Part shown: positions 54,435 to 63,677 of the stretch, piece by piece
Layout: each line of letters opens with the position of its first letter
Numbering within the stretch: the stretch's first letter is position 1
Source of the DNA: Microcoleus sp. bin38.metabat.b11b12b14.051
GTDB taxonomy: Bacteria; Cyanobacteriota; Cyanobacteriia; Cyanobacteriales; Microcoleaceae
Reading direction: 5' to 3'
Length of the DNA stretch: 64,000 nt
NCBI RefSeq assembly: GCF_013299165.1
Contig: NZ_JAAFKD010000022.1
Coordinates: 1 to 64,000 of the forward strand
Notes under the pieces: generated by a model
Database searches by the model: none
What the model was told of the DNA's origin: nothing
Seen by the model: the letters and a program-made list of their open reading frames with translations, nothing else
Position numbers and translations under genes: made by a program

Positions 54435-56282
54435 TTGGGAAAAAAAATAGTGAAACCCTTTCCAGACAAGCAAATAACAACCCCTTTGAACACCAAACAG
54501 CAAAAAAAACACTCCACAGGCGCCCAAACCCGATCGCGCCTTTTGTCCGAACGCTCACTGCTGGTGGGACTGGGTTGCCTTGCCAGTCTGGGACTGCTCA
54601 GCAAAGGCATAGTTTGGGCCCAAACCGAAACACCGCCAGCAGAACAAGCCGTCCCCGGCGCAGCAGAGCTCCAGCCGCTATTTGAAGCTCCTCTCGCGCC
54701 CCCGGAGCCCGCAGCCAGCCAATTAGAGCCACAACCAGACCCTGAACCGCAAGCAGAAGTTCCCAGCCGAGCGTCAGATTACGTCACCGAAACACCCCCG
54801 GCCCAATTTTATCTGCCAGAACCCGCACTGATTCCCCTCCCAGAAGCGACAGCCCAGGAACCTCCTTTTGAAGCGCCAATTAACCCAGAAGCCCGCGCCG
54901 AAACCGACACCACAGACTACAGCGCTGGCGCGAACAGCGGCTACGAAGCCCCGACAACCATCGAGTTTGCAGAACGATCGACCGGCTGCGAAGGTTCCCT
55001 CTCATCAGGACAAGGAGTTGGCGGATTGTGCGGGCCTGCTGCTGTTTCCGAACCAGTGACAGCAGAAGCAAATCCTGGTAGCTACAGCCCGGAAACCCCG
55101 ATCGCCACAGAACCCAGCTACAGCCCGGAAACGCCGCTCGCGGGCAGCTCCTATATCGCACCCCCTCCGCCTCGAAATCAGCCAGCCAGCCAGCCCGGGA
55201 ACTATCGAGGAAGCCTGCCGAACACTATTCCGGGAACTGTTGCCGGAAATAATAGCGATCGTGTCGCCGGCAAAGTCGGTCAAGCCGTCCCACCCATCAG
55301 CAACCAGATTTGGGGTGGTTCAAACCAGCCGGAATCAGCTTATGCACCTCCAGCCTACTCGGCAGACGGCGGATACTCGGCACCCCCAGCCTACTCGGCA
55401 GAGGGCGGATACTCCGCAGGCGCTGGATACTCGGCAGAGGGCGGATACTCCGCAGGCGCTGGATACTCCACTAACCCTGCATCTTACGGCGGCGAACCAG
55501 CGCCCAGCATGGGACTCGGGCCCGTGCAAGTCGGTGCGATTAGTGTCACGAGCGGCAGCAATACAGGCTTTGCTTACTACAATCTGACGCCCCGTCCTTT
55601 AGGAATGCCCGGAAATGGCAACACCAGCCTGCTGTTTCCGCTATCTATCGCAGCAGAAATTACTTCGGCATTTGGATGGCGGACTCATCCGCTCAGTGGC
55701 GATGGCAGGTTTCACACCGGCACCGACTTGGGGGCCCCGATGGGAACCCCCGTACTGGCGGCTTATGCTGGTCAAGTGGCGATCGCCGATTGGTTGGGAG
55801 GTTACGGTTTAACGGTGGTGCTCAACCACAGCAAAAAGTCTCAAGAAACTCTCTACGGACACCTTTCGGAACTGTTTGTCAAACCCGGAGAATGGGTGAA
55901 ACAAGGAGATACGATCGGGCGCGTCGGCAGTACCGGAATGTCTACAGGGCCTCACCTGCACTTCGAGATCCGGCAAATGACTGACCAGGGTTGGGTGGCG
56001 ATCGACCCAGGTTCTCAGCTAGAATTCGCCATGGCGAAAATGATCGGTTCTTTGGAAACCGCCAAAATACCCCAAATTCCGAAAATCGTGGAAACACAAA
56101 GTGCTAGGGGACTCAAAGATTTAGAAAACGATCTGCCCCAGCTTCCACCTCTGCCGCTGGGAATGGACATCGAAGTGCACAACCTTCAGCCACCATTCCC
56201 AGAGCTGCTAAAACCTGATATTTCTAAGATCAAAGCTCCCGAAGCTGTCAAACCTAAAACTCAGAAGCAAGCTAGCAGATAA
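54435..56282 (+). CDS. M23 family metallopeptidase, probable peptidoglycan endopeptidase
   Basis: This protein has 615 residues. An N-terminal hydrophobic segment (about 42-62, LLVGLGCLASLGLLSKGIVWA) is a signal or anchor. A long Pro/Glu-rich region (about 65-330) includes Tyr-Ser-Ala-Gly-Gly repeats (GGYSAGAGYSAEGG, about 310-350). The M23 domain (about 395-520) has GRFHTGTDLG, then TLYGHLSE and the HLHFE zinc motif, all intact. Such enzymes cut peptide cross-links in the cell wall. Start uncertain: TTG 54435, or GTG 54450 five codons later. The linker probably spans the periplasm or wall. Confidence 0.9.
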   Translation: MGKKIVKPFPDKQITTPLNTKQQKKHSTGAQTRSRLLSERSLLVGLGCLASLGLLSKGIVWAQTETPPAEQAVPGAAELQPLFEAPLAPPEPAASQLEPQPDPEPQAEVPSRASDYVTETPPAQFYLPEPALIPLPEATAQEPPFEAPINPEARAETDTTDYSAGANSGYEAPTTIEFAERSTGCEGSLSSGQGVGGLCGPAAVSEPVTAEANPGSYSPETPIATEPSYSPETPLAGSSYIAPPPPRNQPASQPGNYRGSLPNTIPGTVAGNNSDRVAGKVGQAVPPISNQIWGGSNQPESAYAPPAYSADGGYSAPPAYSAEGGYSAGAGYSAEGGYSAGAGYSTNPASYGGEPAPSMGLGPVQVGAISVTSGSNTGFAYYNLTPRPLGMPGNGNTSLLFPLSIAAEITSAFGWRTHPLSGDGRFHTGTDLGAPMGTPVLAAYAGQVAIADWLGGYGLTVVLNHSKKSQETLYGHLSELFVKPGEWVKQGDTIGRVGSTGMSTGPHLHFEIRQMTDQGWVAIDPGSQLEFAMAKMIGSLETAKIPQIPKIVETQSARGLKDLENDLPQLPPLPLGMDIEVHNLQPPFPELLKPDISKIKAPEAVKPKTQKQASR

Positions 56283-56540
56283 CAATTGGGATTGCTCCCA
56301 CAACGATCGCGATCGACTAAGTTTGTAGCAGGCTCCAATTGCCAGTAAAAGTGAGGAATGCCAGCCGTCATATCATGTGCTGTCGATTACCATAACAAAA
56401 ACGGATCTCTTCGGACTCCCTTCCGCACGTGCGATCTAATTTTATTGCGGTTACTCGACAGGACATCAGTTCGGAATGTTTACCAGCAAGAGCATGGTAA
56501 TGTGGAAAAATAATAAATAACAATTGGTAACTTGCAGCCT

Positions 56541-58967
56541 ATGTTAATAGTGCAGCATTGGTGGGAATTAATTTTATTTCTGATTGTTCTCGTCGGGCCA
56601 CTCCCATTAAGCTTGTCTCTTGCCTTCGAGAATCATCAGGAAAACAGTAACTGTTCCTTGCCCCATTTTCTTCTGGTAATTCTCACGGGATGGAGCACAG
56701 TACAAGTTTGTACGGGACTGATTTTAGGAAGTGTAGAGCGCCTAAATCTACCTGAGTTAATTATAGCAGAAATTGTAATTTTTGCGATCGGCACAATCCC
56801 GACTTTTGCCCAAAAAAACCGAGCTTTTAGCTTCCGGCACTGGCAGGTGCCCCAACTCAAGCAACCTCTGAGCCCGTGGGAACTCCTGATTGTCGGTAGC
56901 GCAGCTTTTGCAGGATTTGTGTTGTGGGACACTCTCACCACCAAGCCCACAACCAATTATGACTCATTGTGGTTTCACCTGCCGGCGATCGCCCGCTGGT
57001 ATCAAACCCACTCATTTACACTACTAGATGCCGCCGGAGATTGGATTTTTGAACAAGAGCAAGCCAGAGTATATCCCTACAACTGGCACGTTTTATCTGC
57101 CTTGTGCATCCTCCCCTTCCGAGAAGATTTTGTCGCAGCTTTTCCCCTGCTAATTGCCTGGGTAATTGAAGGAATTGCCGTCTATCTACTGAGCGTAAAA
57201 TTTGGAGCCAGCCGAATTCACGCTATGGCAGCATCATCTTTAGTATTGACAGTACCGATGGTGCTCAACCAAGTTAACACCATTCACCCAGACTTACCGC
57301 TAGCTGCCGTATTTACCGCGAGTTTGTATTTCGGTTTGTCCTATTGTAGCAGCAGAGCCACCTCGGAACTATCCTTATTTTTGGCAACAGTAGGAATGCT
57401 AGCCGGAATTAAAATCACCGGATTAATCTATGCAGCCTCACTTGTAGGAGGATTAGCAATCTTAGAAATTCAAAGATTCGCGATTCGCGAGCAAAATTAC
57501 GCCGCAACCAATCAAAACTTACCCACAGCCTCTGTACCTAGGGCGCGCCACCGACAACAGCTTACCGCTATCCTTCGCACCTCAAACAACTTTTTGCGCG
57601 CATCCGGCAATTTCCGCATTCGGCACCTCAAACCAGTCTTGCTGGGCGGCATAGCTTGCTGCTTGCTTTTAGGAGGTTTTTGGTACACCAGAAACCTGCT
57701 GCACGTCAACTATCCTGTTGGAGATAGCCGCGAGATTAAAGTTCCCTTACAGCCCGTACCCTTACCATCTCCGATACCATCTCCAATACCTCCAGTACCA
57801 GCACCAACACCTCCAGTACAGCAGCCAACACCTACCATACCAGCGCCGCCAGTTGCGCCGTCTTTCAGGATTTGGCAAAGCACTTTAGCTGCTCAATTCA
57901 ATCCTAGGAATCTTGCTCACTGGCAAACTCTCGGCTGGCAAATTATCGTAAGATTGCAACTGCCATTTATAGCGATCGCGCTTCAGGCCTTAGCAGCACC
58001 TGTGGCTGTATTCCAAGGTAAAACCAAAATTAGCAAGCAAAATAATATCATACTTTTGGTACTGCTGGCGGGGACAGGAATTCTGTATCTCGTTACACCT
58101 TACACCTCAGGTACGGGCGGAGAGTCGATCGGTCAAATCAGCCCTTTACTCGGTTTCAATCTCAGATACGGATTTCCCTTTTTAAACTTGTTGGGCGTCG
58201 CCGCCGCAGCTACAGCAACCAAGTTAAAAACTGCCAATCAAGTTGTAGTAGCAGTTGTTTTAATTAGCAGCATTTCAGGAATTGTCAGCAGCACAATTTT
58301 TGACATCATTAAAAAGGCTTCTTTTAGCGGCACCAGTATTATTTGGGGGAGCGGGTTAATTGACACCTTTAAATCTAATTTCGGTGCAGCCCTCAGTCAA
58401 ACAACAAAAATATTAGCTCCCAGTTGGCAGTATTTAGGGATATATCCGTTAATTTATATTGGATTGCTGGTGCTGGCTGGGATTTGGTTCCAGCACAATC
58501 TTAGCTTGATGCGGTTGAAGAATTCCCTGGCGCGCCTGAAAAAGTCGAGCAAAATCGCGATCGTCTGTATCTGCATAGTATTGATGGTAAGTGCGAGTTG
58601 GGTGGCGAGGGAAAAGCGGGATCTTGCTCGCGCCGAACTCTATCGCAACATTTACGAATATATCGATCGCCATACAGCACCAAATGAAAGAATCGGCTTC
58701 AGTTTGAGTTCCCGCAGCTACCTGTTTTACGGGAAAAATTTAGACAGACAAGTTTTATATGTGCCGTTTAGAGCCGATCGACTTTCTGCATGGATTGACA
58801 ACCTCAAAAAGCAAAAAATTAGTACCGTAGGATTCGGGCCCCTGACTGAAACAGACTACTATACCAAACAAGCATTATCTTGGCTGACAAGTCCCGAGGG
58901 CCCGCTGCAACCAGTTTTCGGCAAAGATTTTCATACTGAGTCAGTGCTGTATCGCTTAAAAAATTAA
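56541..58967 (+). CDS. GT-C-like multi-spanning glycosyltransferase
   Basis: This protein has about 808 residues with eleven or more membrane helices. The first outside loop carries TKPTTNYDSLWFHLPAIARW, which fits the Asp-containing catalytic loop of lipid-sugar-dependent GT-C enzymes (PMT/ArnT type). A Pro-rich segment (about 400-440; PIPSPIPPVPAPTPP) interrupts an outer loop and is odd for the family. A C-terminal soluble part (about 710-808) contains ERIGFSLSSRSYLFYGKN. The acceptor is unknown, perhaps cell-surface polysaccharide. ATG 56541 is preferred to an upstream TTG. Spaced about 0.6 kb ahead of a GT2 gene. Confidence 0.7.
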   Translation: MLIVQHWWELILFLIVLVGPLPLSLSLAFENHQENSNCSLPHFLLVILTGWSTVQVCTGLILGSVERLNLPELIIAEIVIFAIGTIPTFAQKNRAFSFRHWQVPQLKQPLSPWELLIVGSAAFAGFVLWDTLTTKPTTNYDSLWFHLPAIARWYQTHSFTLLDAAGDWIFEQEQARVYPYNWHVLSALCILPFREDFVAAFPLLIAWVIEGIAVYLLSVKFGASRIHAMAASSLVLTVPMVLNQVNTIHPDLPLAAVFTASLYFGLSYCSSRATSELSLFLATVGMLAGIKITGLIYAASLVGGLAILEIQRFAIREQNYAATNQNLPTASVPRARHRQQLTAILRTSNNFLRASGNFRIRHLKPVLLGGIACCLLLGGFWYTRNLLHVNYPVGDSREIKVPLQPVPLPSPIPSPIPPVPAPTPPVQQPTPTIPAPPVAPSFRIWQSTLAAQFNPRNLAHWQTLGWQIIVRLQLPFIAIALQALAAPVAVFQGKTKISKQNNIILLVLLAGTGILYLVTPYTSGTGGESIGQISPLLGFNLRYGFPFLNLLGVAAAATATKLKTANQVVVAVVLISSISGIVSSTIFDIIKKASFSGTSIIWGSGLIDTFKSNFGAALSQTTKILAPSWQYLGIYPLIYIGLLVLAGIWFQHNLSLMRLKNSLARLKKSSKIAIVCICIVLMVSASWVAREKRDLARAELYRNIYEYIDRHTAPNERIGFSLSSRSYLFYGKNLDRQVLYVPFRADRLSAWIDNLKKQKISTVGFGPLTETDYYTKQALSWLTSPEGPLQPVFGKDFHTESVLYRLKN

Positions 58968-59559
58968 AATAGCACTTCCCACCTAAACTATAGCCTTTGT
59001 CAGAAAAGTGATGTACAGGTTTAGGTTTTGATTTTAGATATAAGATTAGATTTATTGCCAAAATAGCTAGGCACAGGCAAGATGCCTGTTCCACAATAAA
59101 TTTGGCACAGGCAAGATGCCTGTTCCACAATAAATTTGGGACAGGCAAGATGCCTGTTCCACAACAAATTTGGGACAGGCAAGATGCCTGTTAAAAAAAT
59201 TAATTAAAAAGACTGGACACCCCACAAACTTGTGCAAGTTATAAAATTTTCATTCCTTAGGTGGAACAGGCATCTTGCCTGTTCCAAAATTTAATTAAAA
59301 AGACTTTTGCAAAATCTCTATTTTAGATTAACCAATCATCTCAATTCCGTTAGCAGCGGTTAAATCATGCCGAGCGAACCAAAATTGATATGATTGCTCA
59401 ACACCTCATTTTTTTGAGAAATGCTACAGACATCCTGTCAAAATAGCTAGGAATGGACAGGAGAACAGTTCCCAAATTTAATTGAAAGGAATTTTGCAAG
59501 AGATATAATGAAATCAGTTACATCCCCTATATTGTTCGTTTGACGAACTTCATTCTATA
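58968..59559. repeat. 34-bp tandem array CAGGCAAGATGCCTG
   Basis: Four units of GGCACAGGCAAGATGCCTGT plus TCCACAATAAATTT lie at 59071, 59105, 59139 and 59173 (34-bp period). An inverted copy, AACAGGCATCTTGCCTGTTCC, follows at about 59265-59285. AAAAAGACTTTTGCAA flanks are shared with the repeat at 30081-30180. No gene is seen in this 590-bp stretch. Confidence 0.9.
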
Positions 59560-60465
59560 ATGAACAAAGCTAAAACAGTATTTTCAATTATTGTCCCGAC
59601 TTACAATCGCCCCGAAAAATTAGCAGCGTGTCTTCAGTCGTTTGTGGAACTAGAATATCCGCGCGATCGATTTCAAGTCATTGTCGTCAACGACAGCACC
59701 GAAATATCAGTAGAAACTGCAATATTCCCTTTTCAAAATCAGTTAAATCTCACACTTCTAACACAACCAAACTCCGGCCCTGCAACGGCGCGAAATACTG
59801 GATCTTCAGCAGCAGTCGGCAAATTTTTAGTATTTGCTGACGATGACTGCACTGTGGTGGCAGATTGGCTGCAAAATCTGGAAAAGCGATTTGTGGAAAC
59901 ACCAGACTGCTTAATCGGAGGTCGAACTCTCAACGCGCTGCCGGATAACATTTATTCTACGGCAAGCCAGCAACTGATCGATTATCTTTACAGTTATTAC
60001 AATGCGATTGGCGATCGCGCGCAATTTTTCACTTCTAACAATTTTGCCCTACCTGCTGAGGCTTTCCAAAAAATCGGCGGCTTTGACACAACTTTTGCTC
60101 TAGCGGCTGGAGAAGACCGCGAATTTTGTTTTCGCTGGCTCAATTCCGGGGGGCGCGCCATCTACGCTCCGGAAGTTACAGTTTATCACTCCCACGCACT
60201 AACTCTGCGGAAGTTTTGGCAGCAACAATTCAATTACGGCAGAGGAGCGTTTTTGTTTGGGCAAATTATCTCGAAAAGCGGGACTCAGGGGAAAATGCAA
60301 CATCCGTCATTTTATTTAAATTTGCTAACTTATCCATTTTTCCACACAGCGGGGATTCAAAAGCTATTAATTGCAGCATTATTTTTAGTTTCTCAGGCGG
60401 GAATTGCGGCGGGATTGTTTTGGGAGAAAAACGTTTTTGTTGAGAAATTAGACGAGCTTCCTTAA
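59560..60465 (+). CDS. Family 2 glycosyltransferase
   Basis: This protein has 301 residues. The nucleotide-sugar region begins FSIIVPTYNRPEKL, and the GT2 DxD-type motif is FADDDCTV (about 91-98). A later acidic ED (AAGEDREFCFRW) is the likely catalytic base region. One or two hydrophobic segments near the C-terminus (about 240-290) may anchor it to the inner membrane. It transfers sugar from an activated donor to a cell-surface acceptor, and the specific sugar is not predictable. It follows the GT-C-like gene on the same strand after 0.6 kb of repeats. Confidence 0.9.
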   Translation: MNKAKTVFSIIVPTYNRPEKLAACLQSFVELEYPRDRFQVIVVNDSTEISVETAIFPFQNQLNLTLLTQPNSGPATARNTGSSAAVGKFLVFADDDCTVVADWLQNLEKRFVETPDCLIGGRTLNALPDNIYSTASQQLIDYLYSYYNAIGDRAQFFTSNNFALPAEAFQKIGGFDTTFALAAGEDREFCFRWLNSGGRAIYAPEVTVYHSHALTLRKFWQQQFNYGRGAFLFGQIISKSGTQGKMQHPSFYLNLLTYPFFHTAGIQKLLIAALFLVSQAGIAAGLFWEKNVFVEKLDELP

Positions 60466-60806
60466 AACAAGCGTTATCAGGTTCGTAGTGAGGACTTTAG
60501 TCCGCAAAAAAACAGAGGACGGAAGTCCTCACTACCAAAAAAATTGGGGCAGGTTCGTAGTGAGGACTTTAGTCCGCAAAAAACAGAGGAATCAAGTCCC
60601 AACCAGCGAACCAACTTTGTACAAGTTCGTAGTGAGGACTTTAGTCCGCAAAAAACCGAGGAATCAAGTCCCAACGAGCGAACCAACTTTGTACAGGTTC
60701 GTAGTGAGGACTTTAGTCCGCAAAAAACAGAGGAATCAAGTCCCAACGAGCGAAAAAACTTTCAGAAAAAAGAGGACTGAAGTCCTTACTACAAACCAAT
60801 TTGTGA
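60466..60806. repeat. Roughly 72-bp tandem array of the GTAGTGAGGACT family
   Basis: GGTTCGTAGTGAGGACTTTAG followed by TCCGCAAAAAACAGAGGAATC lies at 60479, 60551, 60623 and 60695, with a 72-bp period. The array closes with an inverted AGGACTGAAGTCCTTACTAC. It is the fifth site of this family in the window and fills the whole gap before the riboflavin synthase gene stop. Confidence 0.92.
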
Positions 60807-61517
60807 TTACATAAATCCGTGTTCAGCTAAGAATTCAGGTGTAATTGTTCCTAAACTGTTGGCAGGTGTTTCTTCCCATGGTTCGGAATGGTGTTTTGAG
60901 CCACTGCGGATAAATTTTGCTACGTATTTGCCGAGGATATCTGCTTCTAAATTGACCAAGCTTCCTGGCTGTAAATAACTGAGATTTGTCTCAGAAAAAC
61001 TGTGGGGAATTACGGCTATAGCAAACCAAGTTCCGTCTGCATCACAATCGGCTACCGTGAGGCTGATGCCGTTGACGGCGATGCTGCCTTTGGAAACGAT
61101 GAATGGTGCAACTTGACGCTGCCATGCTGAATGGGCTGCTGGTGGGGCAGCAAACGTCATTTCCCAAGCGTTGGCGGTTTGGGTTGATGTTGCTAAAGCG
61201 CCGATCGCATCTACGTGTCCCGTCACAAAATGTCCGCCCAATTTGCTGCCGGCGCGCAGGGAGGTTTCTAAGTTTACCCACGCATCGGGGACTGCTCCCA
61301 AAGTCGTGCGGCGCAAGGTTTCTGGCGAAGCGACGGCAACAAAACCTTGCGGCAGAACTTCTACTACTGTCAAACACACTCCATCTACTGCTACGCTGTC
61401 CCCTACGGCTAAATCTTGTAAAATCTGGTAGGAGTTGCTTGAGGTGCAGGAAATTTGGAAGTAATCGTTGCCTAGCGGCTTGAGTTTTCCTAGAGATTGA
61501 ATTAGTCCCGTAAACAT
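60807..61517 (-). CDS. ribE: Riboflavin synthase (alpha subunit)
   Basis: This protein has 236 residues built of two lumazine-binding halves. It starts MFTGLIQSLG, has the first-half GDSVAVDGVCLTV and VNLETSLRAGSKLGGHFVTGHVD, and the second-half SIAVNGISLTVADC and VNLEADILGKY. It dismutates two 6,7-dimethyl-8-ribityllumazine molecules to riboflavin and the pyrimidine diamine. A C-terminal tail of about 25 residues (SKHHSEPWEETP...) is longer than in most bacteria. No other rib gene or FMN riboswitch is seen here. Confidence 0.95.
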   Translation of the reverse strand: MFTGLIQSLGKLKPLGNDYFQISCTSSNSYQILQDLAVGDSVAVDGVCLTVVEVLPQGFVAVASPETLRRTTLGAVPDAWVNLETSLRAGSKLGGHFVTGHVDAIGALATSTQTANAWEMTFAAPPAAHSAWQRQVAPFIVSKGSIAVNGISLTVADCDADGTWFAIAVIPHSFSETNLSYLQPGSLVNLEADILGKYVAKFIRSGSKHHSEPWEETPANSLGTITPEFLAEHGFM

Positions 61518-62034
61518 AAGTATTTTCCTGTATTCGAGAGATTATTTACCTGAAAGAATTGGTTGAAAGCGCATCCCTTGTAAGGAGAAATTCAAAGCAG
61601 GCTATTGATTGCTCAAATCCTCTTGGTTCCAGGTAGAGGTGCCCGTCATTCTGTCAAGTGTCAACAGAATGAAATCCAACGGCCGACCGAAAGCAGGCTC
61701 AGGAGATTTTGCGATCGCCGTCTCCCCGCCAGCCACAGGATTTTCGATTTTTCCACTTTTCCATTTGAGATTAAAAAAACTGATACGCCAGCTTTCCCCC
61801 CTGCTGTAGAGTCTATAGCAGCTAATCTCAAATTGCCGATCGACTCACAGGCCAGCTTTCCTGCACAGCCGTGTTGCAGGCTCGATCGAAAATCTCCAAT
61901 GCTGAGGATGCCACAACGCGATCGACGAATAGTTCCAAAAAACCTAGACAATTTTTGTAATACTGGATTCAGGTTATCTCTATGCCCAAGTTCTCCACCG
62001 CCTTACGGTTTCTTAATTCTATGAGGCCGATCGA
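61518..62034. other. Divergent intergenic region
   Basis: This is about 515 bp upstream of both riboflavin synthase and the bifunctional nuclease gene. Overlapping frames of 96 and 139 codons lie on opposite strands without motifs and are not called. Nothing else is recognised. Confidence 0.45.
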
Positions 62035-62541
62035 ATGATTGAAATGAAAGTCGCTGGAATTGCCTTAGATGCAGCCACGCGCAGTCCTATTGTCTTATTG
62101 AGAGACGCTACTGAGCGGCGCGCTTTGCCTATTTATATCGGTCAGGAGCAGGCAAAGGCGATCATTAGCGCCCTGGAAGGCCACAAGCCTCCTCGACCTT
62201 TAACTCACGATTTGATGGTCAATTTCTTAGAGGCCTGGAATCTTACCTTGGAGCGCATAGTTATTCACTCGCTGCAAGATAACACGTTCTATGCCGTGCT
62301 GATCGTCCGTCAGGGTGAAGTTAAAAAAGAGATCGATGCCCGCCCCAGCGACGCGATCGCCCTGGCCCTGCGAACGAACAGCCCCATCTGGGTGATGGAA
62401 GAAGTCGTCGCGGATGCTTCGATACCGGTCGATCGAGATGCTGATGAAGCCGAACGCCGAGCCTTCCGAGAATTTATCTCAAACCTGCGCCCGGAGGATT
62501 TGATCAAAAGAAGTGGCTTGGGCCAAGGCGAAACTTCGTAA
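62035..62541 (+). CDS. Bifunctional nuclease family protein (BFN/DUF151)
   Basis: This protein has 168 residues and matches the BFN family across its length: MKVAGIALDAATRSPIVLL, LPIYIGQEQAKAI, PRPLTHDLM, IHSLQDNTFYAVL, DARPSDAIALALRT. Plant relatives have DNase and RNase activity. The bacterial role is less certain. Catalytic residues cannot be named here. It is followed 5 bp later by the aldo/keto reductase gene, suggesting one transcript. Confidence 0.92.
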   Translation: MIEMKVAGIALDAATRSPIVLLRDATERRALPIYIGQEQAKAIISALEGHKPPRPLTHDLMVNFLEAWNLTLERIVIHSLQDNTFYAVLIVRQGEVKKEIDARPSDAIALALRTNSPIWVMEEVVADASIPVDRDADEAERRAFREFISNLRPEDLIKRSGLGQGETS

Positions 62542-62546
62542 CCTGT

Positions 62547-63677
62547 ATGCGCTATCGACGGTTTGGCAAAACAAAGTTGCACTTGTCTGTATTTTCCTTA
62601 GGAACCATGCGTTATTTGGCTTCTGAGGAAATTGCCTGTCAGACTGTGCGGCAGGCGGTGTCTCTGGGTATCAATCACTTAGAAACTGCTGCGGGTTACG
62701 GTTGCAGCGAGGAATATCTCGGCGCGGCGCTAAAATCTGGTTTGTCTGTCGATCGATCGCGCCTCCACATTACTACGAAAATACCCCCAACGGAGGATGC
62801 AGCAGCAACGGAACGCTGCATCGATTCATCTCTGAAACGCCTGAATTTAGATTATATCGACTGTCTGGCAATTCACGGTTTGAATACTTGGGAACATTTG
62901 GCGATCGTGCGATCGCCCGCAGGCTGTATGTCATCTGTAGCTAAAGCTGTGGCTGACGGCCGCATTCGCCACGTGGGCTTTTCCACTCACGGGCCTTTGG
63001 AGCTGATTTTGGCTGCGATTGAAACTGATTTGTTTGAATTTGTCAACCTCCATTATTACTATTTTTTTCAGCGCAACGCCCCGGCAATTCAACTCGCCAA
63101 AGACAAAGATTTGGGCGTTTTCATTATTTCCCCGGCAGACAAAGGAGGGCAACTCTACACGCCGCCGTCCACTCTGGCACAATTGTGCTCGCCTTTCTCG
63201 CCTTTAGAGCTGAACTATCGGTTTTTACTGAGCGATACTAGGATTGGGACTCTGAGTGTGGGGGCTGCAAACCCGATCGAATTACAGCAACCTCTGGAAT
63301 ATGCCGATCGCGACTTTCCCCTCACCTGCGCCGAAATCGCTGCCTTCGGTTCGATAGAATCAGCGATGGCAGAGCGTTTGGCAACCGACAAATGCAGTCA
63401 GTGCCATGCTTGTTTGCCGTGCCCAGAAAACATCAACATTCCCGAAGTATTGCGGCTGCGGAATCTCGCCGTCGGCTGCGATATGACAGACTTTGGCAAA
63501 TACCGCTACGCCATGTTTGAAAATGCCGGACATTGGTTTCCCGGTAACAAAGGCAACCGCTGCACCGATTGTGGAGAATGTTTGCCCAAGTGTCCCGAAG
63601 AGTTAGACATCCCCACCCTGCTCAAAGATACTCATCAGCGACTGGGCGGCAAACCAGGGCGGCGGTTGTGGGATTGA
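62547..63677 (+). CDS. Aldo/keto reductase fused to a 4Fe-4S ferredoxin-type domain
   Basis: This protein has 376 residues. The N-terminal AKR barrel (about 1-270) has RRFGKTKLHLSVFSLGT, HLETAAGYG, ITTKIPPTE and the ERCIDSSLKRLNLDYIDCL strand, with AIHGL for the catalytic His region. The C-terminal part (about 285-370) carries two Cys clusters, CSQCHACLPCP and CTDCGECLPKCP, for two 4Fe-4S centres. Electron transfer between ferredoxin and the AKR is inferred. The substrate is unknown. It begins 5 bp after the BFN gene. Confidence 0.92.
   Translation: MRYRRFGKTKLHLSVFSLGTMRYLASEEIACQTVRQAVSLGINHLETAAGYGCSEEYLGAALKSGLSVDRSRLHITTKIPPTEDAAATERCIDSSLKRLNLDYIDCLAIHGLNTWEHLAIVRSPAGCMSSVAKAVADGRIRHVGFSTHGPLELILAAIETDLFEFVNLHYYYFFQRNAPAIQLAKDKDLGVFIISPADKGGQLYTPPSTLAQLCSPFSPLELNYRFLLSDTRIGTLSVGAANPIELQQPLEYADRDFPLTCAEIAAFGSIESAMAERLATDKCSQCHACLPCPENINIPEVLRLRNLAVGCDMTDFGKYRYAMFENAGHWFPGNKGNRCTDCGECLPKCPEELDIPTLLKDTHQRLGGKPGRRLWD

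Noticed and set aside
60488..60814. Frames on both strands of the 72-bp array
   Set aside because: They result from a period divisible by three with no stop, and have no start context or family match.
61605..62024. Overlapping frames of 96 and 139 codons before the BFN gene
   Set aside because: They lie on opposite strands over the same DNA with no motif or conserved start, and composition looks non-coding.
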